Shown piece after piece: positions 7,220 to 10,842 of a DNA stretch of 10,842 bases. The notes beneath the pieces were generated by a model. It ran no database searches, was not told the origin of the DNA, and saw nothing but the letters and a program-made list of their open reading frames with translations. The stretch covers positions 1-10,842 of the forward strand of contig CAZFGL010000071.1 of assembly GCA_964518645.1 (NCBI GenBank), in the 5' to 3' direction. The stretch is from HGM13006 sp964518645 (GTDB taxonomy: Bacteria; Bacillota; Clostridia; Oscillospirales; Oscillospiraceae). Numbering within the stretch: position 1 is the first letter of the stretch; each line of letters begins with the position of its first letter. Both the position numbers and the translations under genes were made by a program.

Positions 7220-7248
7220 ATTATATAGTCTTTGAGGGGTATTTGCAA
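7220..7248 (-). promoter_or_regulatory. Sigma-A promoter for the opp-membrane protein-reductase operon
   Basis: On the minus strand, TTGCAA (7248-7243; 4 of 6 matches to TTGACA) is followed after a 17-bp spacer by a perfect TATAAT (7225-7220). The start of transcription is predicted near 7213, giving a leader of about 130 nt before the oppA ATG. The -35 sits inside a 9-bp direct repeat and the +1 region is a palindrome, so regulation is likely. This is the only strong promoter seen for the operon. Confidence 0.8.
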
Positions 7249-7262
7249 TCAATTTTGCAATC
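7242..7262. repeat. 9-bp direct repeat overlapping the opp -35 box
   Basis: TTTGCAATC occurs at 7242-7250 and again at 7254-7262, with a period of 12 bp. The first copy contains the complement of the -35 hexamer. Closely spaced direct repeats over and just upstream of a -35 are a common layout for activator or regulator binding, but no known regulator consensus was recognised. Confidence 0.5.
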
Positions 7263-7351
7263 CAATTTATGAATCGGCCACATAATTTTATGAAACCCAT
7301 ATGCATTAAATGGAATATATGCATGCATGTGTATGGAAGAAAATTCCACCA

Positions 7352-7380
7352 TTGACTTTTAGGCGGATAACGGATAGAGT
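7352..7380 (+). promoter_or_regulatory. Sigma-A promoter for the MATE transporter gene
   Basis: TTGACT (7352-7357; 5 of 6) is followed after a 17-bp spacer by TAGAGT (7375-7380; 4 of 6 to TATAAT). Transcription should begin near 7387, leaving a leader of about 75 nt before the ATG at 7463. The spacer contains one copy of the CGGATAACGGA repeat. It is divergent from the opp promoter, with about 100 bp between the two -35 boxes. Confidence 0.6.
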
Positions 7381-7454
7381 GTGTAGGTATGACAAATTTG
7401 GATACAGACTGTGGGAAAAGACACCCATGGAGAATGTTGTTTTCGGATAACGGA
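7364..7454. repeat. Pair of 11-bp direct repeats CGGATAACGGA flanking the MATE leader
   Basis: Identical CGGATAACGGA copies occur at 7364-7374 and 7444-7454, exactly 80 bp apart. Each is itself a CGGA-TAA-CGGA double half-site. The first fills most of the promoter spacer; the second runs into the ribosome binding site (GGAGGAG, 7452-7458). The positions suit an operator pair for a repressor controlling the efflux gene, but this is inference from position only. Confidence 0.45.
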
Positions 7455-7462
7455 GGAGAGAA

Positions 7463-8806
7463 ATGAAAAGAATGAATATGAAGGAGCTTCGGCCTCAGAT
7501 CGGGGCGGTCTGGCGGCTGAGTCTGCCGGCGATCCTGACACAGATCACCACCATTGCCATGCAGTATATTGATTCTGCCATGGTTGGTGCTTTGGGGGCA
7601 AATGCTTCTGCGTCGATTGGACTGGTTACATCCAGCACATGGCTGCTCAGCGGGGGCCTTTACGCCGTGTCCACCGGTTTTTCCGTTCAGGTGGCGCATC
7701 ATATCGGCGGCGGGGATCAGGACAGCGCAAAAAATGTGGTGCGTCATGGCCTTGGAGCGGCTCTTGTGGTGTCTATGGTGCTCTGTCTGATTGGATTGGC
7801 ACTGGCACGGCCTCTGCCGGTGTGGCTGGGAGGCGATGAGACCATCTGTCCGGATGCATCGGCATATTTTATGACCTTTGCCCTGATGCTGCCATTCTCA
7901 CAGCTGAATTCCCTGACTGCGTCCTTTCTGCAATGCAGCGGAGATATGGTGACTCCCAGCGTGCTCAATGCACTGATGTGTCTGCTGGATGTGGCGTTCA
8001 ACGCCATATTTATTCCACGCTTCGGTGTTCTCGGGGCAGGTATCGGTACCGCCTCTGCCTGTGCGGTGGTGAGTCTGATTATGACCTGGTTCTGCTGTGT
8101 CCGGAACAGGGAACTGCGCCTGCTCCATGCGGGAAAGGGAAAGTTTGATCCCGGGATTATCCGTTCGGCGGTGAAGATCGGCGTTCCGGTAGCAGTCCAG
8201 GAGGTGGCCATGAGTGGCGCAATGGTGGCTTCTACCATGATCATTGCACCGCTGGGGGCGGTGGCGATTGCGGCAAACTCCTTCGCGGTGACGGCGGAGA
8301 GCCTGTGTTATATGCCCGGATACGGCATCGGTTCTGCGGCCACCACATTGGTGGGAAAGAGTGTAGGGGCAGGGGACGTAACCCTGGCCCGGCGCTATGG
8401 AAATATATGCACAGCAATGGGCGCTCTGTTTATGGGGCTGCTGGGGCTTTTGATGTTTATCTGCTGCCCCTTTGTGTTTCAGCTTCTGACCCCGGATCCG
8501 GGGGTGCGGGAGCTTGCTGCACAGGTACTTCGGATGGAGCTGGTCGCAGAGCCACTGTTTGCGGTGTCCATTGTTGCAGCGGGAGCACTCCGGGGGACAG
8601 GAGATACCCTGATTCCCAGCCTGCTGAACTTGGGAAGTATCTGGATCGTGCGAATCGGTCTTGCCCTGCTGCTGGTGGAACCCCTTGGGCTCCACGGTGT
8701 GTGGATTGCCATGACGGTTGAGTTGTGTGTGCGGGGCCTCCTGATGCTCTTACGGCAGAAAACCAGCAAATACTATGATATGTTTAAGCCCCAATCTGAT
8801 ACATAA
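7463..8806 (+). CDS. MATE family multidrug/Na+ (or H+) efflux protein
   Basis: This is a full-length MATE (NorM/DinF superfamily) antiporter of 447 residues. It predicts twelve membrane helices in two homologous halves and exports cationic or other small toxic compounds using a Na+ or H+ gradient. Family signs in the first half are LSLPAILTQ (19-27), the QYIDSAMVGALG segment (34-45) in helix 1, a helix with QCSGDMVTP (157-165), and GVLGAGIGTA (188-197). In the second half they are KIGVPVAVQEV (238-248), ANSFAVTAESLCYMPGYGIGSAATTLVGKSVGAG (271-304 region) and GALRGTGDT (374-382). The ATG at 7463 has GGAGGAG (7452-7458) 4 nt upstream; later ATGs at 7472 and 7478 are too far away. It is a single-gene unit between its own promoter and a terminator, divergent from the opp operon. 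Substrate is unknown. Confidence 0.93.
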   Translation: MKRMNMKELRPQIGAVWRLSLPAILTQITTIAMQYIDSAMVGALGANASASIGLVTSSTWLLSGGLYAVSTGFSVQVAHHIGGGDQDSAKNVVRHGLGAALVVSMVLCLIGLALARPLPVWLGGDETICPDASAYFMTFALMLPFSQLNSLTASFLQCSGDMVTPSVLNALMCLLDVAFNAIFIPRFGVLGAGIGTASACAVVSLIMTWFCCVRNRELRLLHAGKGKFDPGIIRSAVKIGVPVAVQEVAMSGAMVASTMIIAPLGAVAIAANSFAVTAESLCYMPGYGIGSAATTLVGKSVGAGDVTLARRYGNICTAMGALFMGLLGLLMFICCPFVFQLLTPDPGVRELAAQVLRMELVAEPLFAVSIVAAGALRGTGDTLIPSLLNLGSIWIVRIGLALLLVEPLGLHGVWIAMTVELCVRGLLMLLRQKTSKYYDMFKPQSDT

Positions 8807-8810
8807 AAAT

Positions 8811-8849
8811 AACCGTGCCCGCTGCTTTGATTTTGCAGTGGGCACGGTT
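8811..8849. terminator. Bidirectional rho-independent terminator between convergent genes
   Basis: AACCGTGCCCGCTGC (8811-8825) pairs with GCAGTGGGCACGGTT (8835-8849), with one G-U wobble, around a 9-base loop TTTGATTTT. On the plus strand the stem runs into TTTTTATTATT. On the minus strand it runs into TTATTTTTATG. It starts 4 bp after the MATE stop and ends 4 bp before the minus-strand DHHW stop, so it serves both genes. Confidence 0.92.
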
Positions 8850-8853
8850 TTTA

Positions 8854-10203
8854 TTATTGTGCAGGTACGGTTTCAGCAACAGAGGTTTCCGCCTCGGAAG
8901 GCTCCAACGGCCCTTCCAGAATGGACTCCTCTACAGAGGAATCTTCAGTGGTATTCGCCGGGACGCTACCAAAGGTGGGAGCGGTGGCCACCTGAGAGAC
9001 GGCGGTCTCCTGTGTGGCACTGACGGCCAATACATCTGCAAGGGAGGTGTCCGTCAGAATGGTATCACCGCAGTACAGGAACAATACGTCGGTGATCCCG
9101 GAGTTCTTCATGATCAGATCCACGTTGTCATAATAATAACGGGGATCAATAATGGTAATGGACTCGTAGTAGGAGAGCAGGAAGGGAACAAAGCAGTTTG
9201 CGTAGGAATCCTTGAACAGCAGCAGATTCTTGTCGTTGTTCGCTGTGGTCTTGATCTCAATGATGGAGTGGTTACCGCCGAAGAAAACGGTATATTTGTC
9301 CTTCGCCTCCAGACAATCGCTGCGGTATACGGAGCAGACCTTTTCGGAGCTGTCCGGATAGGTCACATAGTATTCCACAGAGCTGTTTTTCGGGGCGTAG
9401 ATCTCAATATGATCCTGCACAGCGTGGCTGCCGCTCTTGGAGGAAAGGGTTCCCTCAAAGCTGTTGGTCACCGTGTACACGTCATATTCCTGCACTGCCC
9501 CGGTGATGCCCATGGCTGTGGAGTTGTAACAGAAGGTTGTATAGGCACCCAGAGAAGTCCAGTGATGGTCGGTTTTGTAGTAAATCTCCCTGTCCTTTGC
9601 TGCGGTGAGGGGAGATACAGCATCCAGCCGGGTCACAGAACTGTCCAGCAGACTGAGATACTCATTGATGTCCTGAAGCTGATCCCGGACGGGAGCGTTA
9701 CTGGGAAGATACTCGGGGAGAATGGATGCTGCCTCAGGGACGACCATGATACGCATGTCCGCATCCGGGTATCTTGCGGCAAACTGATTGATGGCGCTGG
9801 AGGAAGCTGCAATGGCATCCTGATCCGGTGCCTCCGGTGGAGCCATAAGATAGTCGTTCTCGCAGAGAAATACACCGCCGGAATCTTTCCGTCCCAGAAG
9901 GGAATCCTCCCAGAGCTTCATGGAGATCCAGCCGTCACGGGCGAAGAACTGGTCACTGAAGTGGGTGGTCAGACCGGAGAAGTAGCTGCCGTCCGAAATG
10001 GAAGCCCATGTGAGTGCGGGCTTCTGGGCAAGGGAGCGGTTCTCAGTGTCGGAGAACTCCCGATCCTTCACGCAGAGGTTGATAAAAAAGCATACCAGCA
10101 GGAACAGCAGAAATACAAAGGCCAAAAGCACATTGTGGGTTCGTCTGCGCTGGCCGGCCATACGGCGGCGCTGCTTGGCAGTAAGAGCTGGGGTTTCGTT
10201 CAC
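8854..10203 (-). CDS. DHHW family membrane-anchored protein (AlgJ/AlgX-like, SGNH-type), polymer acylation partner
   Basis: This 449-residue protein has a strongly basic N-terminus (KQRRRMAGQRRR, 10-21) and one membrane helix (about 25-44), placing the rest outside the cell. Family landmarks are the ENRSLAQKP segment (54-62), HFSDQFFARD (81-90), KTDHHWTSLGAY (210-221) with the naming DHHW motif, and LLLFKDSYANCF (327-338), where DSY stands at the usual GDSx serine position. Relatives such as AlgJ and AlgX work with an MBOAT protein to move acyl groups onto an exopolysaccharide. Here the MBOAT gene lies 15 bp upstream. The start is GTG (10201-10203) with AAGGAGG 10 nt upstream; an in-frame TAA just upstream excludes a longer start. 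The last 60 residues (about 390-449) are Ser/Thr/Glu/Ala/Pro-rich, acidic and probably disordered, which is unusual. Exact chemistry and substrate are unknown. Confidence 0.85.
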   Translation of the reverse strand: MNETPALTAKQRRRMAGQRRRTHNVLLAFVFLLFLLVCFFINLCVKDREFSDTENRSLAQKPALTWASISDGSYFSGLTTHFSDQFFARDGWISMKLWEDSLLGRKDSGGVFLCENDYLMAPPEAPDQDAIAASSSAINQFAARYPDADMRIMVVPEAASILPEYLPSNAPVRDQLQDINEYLSLLDSSVTRLDAVSPLTAAKDREIYYKTDHHWTSLGAYTTFCYNSTAMGITGAVQEYDVYTVTNSFEGTLSSKSGSHAVQDHIEIYAPKNSSVEYYVTYPDSSEKVCSVYRSDCLEAKDKYTVFFGGNHSIIEIKTTANNDKNLLLFKDSYANCFVPFLLSYYESITIIDPRYYYDNVDLIMKNSGITDVLFLYCGDTILTDTSLADVLAVSATQETAVSQVATAPTFGSVPANTTEDSSVEESILEGPLEPSEAETSVAETVPAQ

Positions 10204-10218
10204 GGTACTTTCGCCTCC

Positions 10219-10842
10219 TTAGAACTGAAAATAAAGGAAAGATGAGTAGGTGGCATTGATCAGATATGCCACAGTCAGAATGAGCAGGATCATAAAGCAG
10301 CCCACAGATACATAGGTGAGCAGCCCGCCCTTCCAGTAGCAGAGCCGCTGATGCAGGCGCTGTACAATGGAGCAGGAGCCGATGGCTGCAATGATAACCA
10401 GGATAATATTGCCGGAGAAGTAGTATTTTGTGGCTGCGTCAATAAAGCCCAGCCCGTCGGAACCGAACATCTGTCCATAGTAATGAAGGGCAGAGCCCAT
10501 GGAGGGGGAGAAGAACATGACCCATCCCATGAATACCACAAAGAGGGTGTAAATTCGTTTCAGAACAGAGGGGACACGCTCCATAAAGTCCTTGAGAACA
10601 TATTTCTCCAGAAGCACAAAGATACCATGGTAGATACCCCAGAACAGGAAGTTCAGGGTGGAGCCGTGCCAGAGGCCGGTCAGCAGGAACACGATAAAGT
10701 TGTTCAGGGCTGCACGCTTCGGCGCACACCGGTTGCCACCCAGGGGGAAATACACATAGTTTTTAAACCAGGATCCCAGAGAAATATGCCAGCGGCGCCA
10801 GAACTCGGAGATGCTGGTGGACAGATAGGGATAGTCGAAGTT
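10219..10842 (-). CDS. MBOAT family membrane O-acyltransferase, DltB/AlgI-like (5' end outside window)
   Basis: The reading frame is open to the right edge, so the visible 207 residues are the C-terminal part only. The first 38 residues hold the hallmark segment: SISEFWRRWHISLGSWF (10-26) with the first conserved His19, then YVYFPLGGNR (29-38). This is followed by FLLTGLWHGSTLNFLFWGIYHG, with the catalytic His59 in WHG. Several membrane helices follow, at about 90-110, 135-160 and 175-200. MBOAT proteins of this branch pass acyl groups (D-alanyl in DltB, acetyl in AlgI) across the membrane to a cell-surface polymer. The partner here is the DHHW protein gene that follows 15 bp later, which favours the AlgI/AlgJ type over a dlt operon. 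A shorter GTG start at 10755 would cut through the conserved motif and is not the real start. Confidence 0.92.
   Translation of the reverse strand, partial: NFDYPYLSTSISEFWRRWHISLGSWFKNYVYFPLGGNRCAPKRAALNNFIVFLLTGLWHGSTLNFLFWGIYHGIFVLLEKYVLKDFMERVPSVLKRIYTLFVVFMGWVMFFSPSMGSALHYYGQMFGSDGLGFIDAATKYYFSGNIILVIIAAIGSCSIVQRLHQRLCYWKGGLLTYVSVGCFMILLILTVAYLINATYSSFLYFQF

Noticed and set aside
7299..7328. ATATGCAT repeats (7299-7306, 7317-7324) and GCATGCATG in the intergenic region
   Set aside because: They are short, AT-rich and self-complementary, of a kind expected by chance in such DNA, and lie between rather than on the predicted promoters.
7103..7747. 214-codon minus-strand frame across the divergent intergenic region
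   Set aside because: It overlaps the MATE gene start antisense and runs through both promoters and the leader structures. Its composition is not protein-like and it has no convincing ribosome site.
10219..10755. MBOAT protein starting at the internal GTG at 10755
   Set aside because: The frame stays open to the right edge and the conserved SISEFWRRWHISLGSWF block lies upstream of that codon, so the gene is truncated by the window rather than short.
1..10842. Mobile elements, CRISPR arrays, toxin-antitoxin pairs, tRNA or rRNA genes
   Set aside because: No transposase or recombinase motifs, no regularly spaced repeats and no tRNA/rRNA-like sequences were found on either strand.

Overview
The window looks like chromosomal DNA from a low-to-mid GC Gram-positive anaerobe, most likely a gut Clostridia member (Oscillospiraceae or Lachnospiraceae type). 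This is inferred from strong AGGAGG-type ribosome binding sites, a clostridial-style lipoprotein signal with a Ser/Ala/Thr/Glu-rich linker, an Old Yellow Enzyme family iron-sulfur flavoprotein typical of anaerobes, and a DHHW protein next to an MBOAT acyltransferase. Genus-level assignment is not possible from the sequence alone.

Region 1 (1-7081, minus strand) is one tightly packed operon read from right to left: a lipoprotein substrate-binding protein (oppA-like), two permeases (oppB, oppC), two ATPases (oppD, oppF), a 104-residue three-helix membrane protein of unknown function, and an NADH:flavin oxidoreductase cut by the left edge. Junctions from oppB onward are 1-15 bp gaps or 1-4 bp overlaps. 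The only real gap, between oppA and oppB, holds a GC-rich hairpin that probably lowers expression of the membrane and ATPase genes relative to the binding protein. The five transporter genes form a complete peptide/nickel-type (PepT family) importer. The co-translated membrane protein and the flavin reductase suggest an import-then-reduce pathway for an unknown substrate.

Region 2 (7082-7462) is an AT-rich divergent control region. A strong sigma-A promoter (perfect TATAAT) faces left into the operon. An AU-rich nested palindrome lies at its predicted +1, a second large stem-loop lies in the roughly 130-nt leader, and a 9-bp direct repeat overlaps its -35. A second promoter faces right and has an 11-bp direct repeat around it.

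Region 3 (7463-8806, plus strand) is a full-length MATE-family multidrug/Na+ antiporter. It ends at a bidirectional terminator (8811-8849).

Region 4 (8854-10842, minus strand) is the tail of a second operon: an MBOAT O-acyltransferase cut by the right edge, followed 15 bp later by a membrane-anchored DHHW (AlgJ/AlgX-like) protein. Together they look like a system that acylates a secreted or cell-wall polymer. No mobile elements, CRISPR arrays, tRNA or rRNA genes were seen. The most promising unexplained item is the coupling of the Opp importer to the small membrane protein and the flavin reductase, together with its structured leader.
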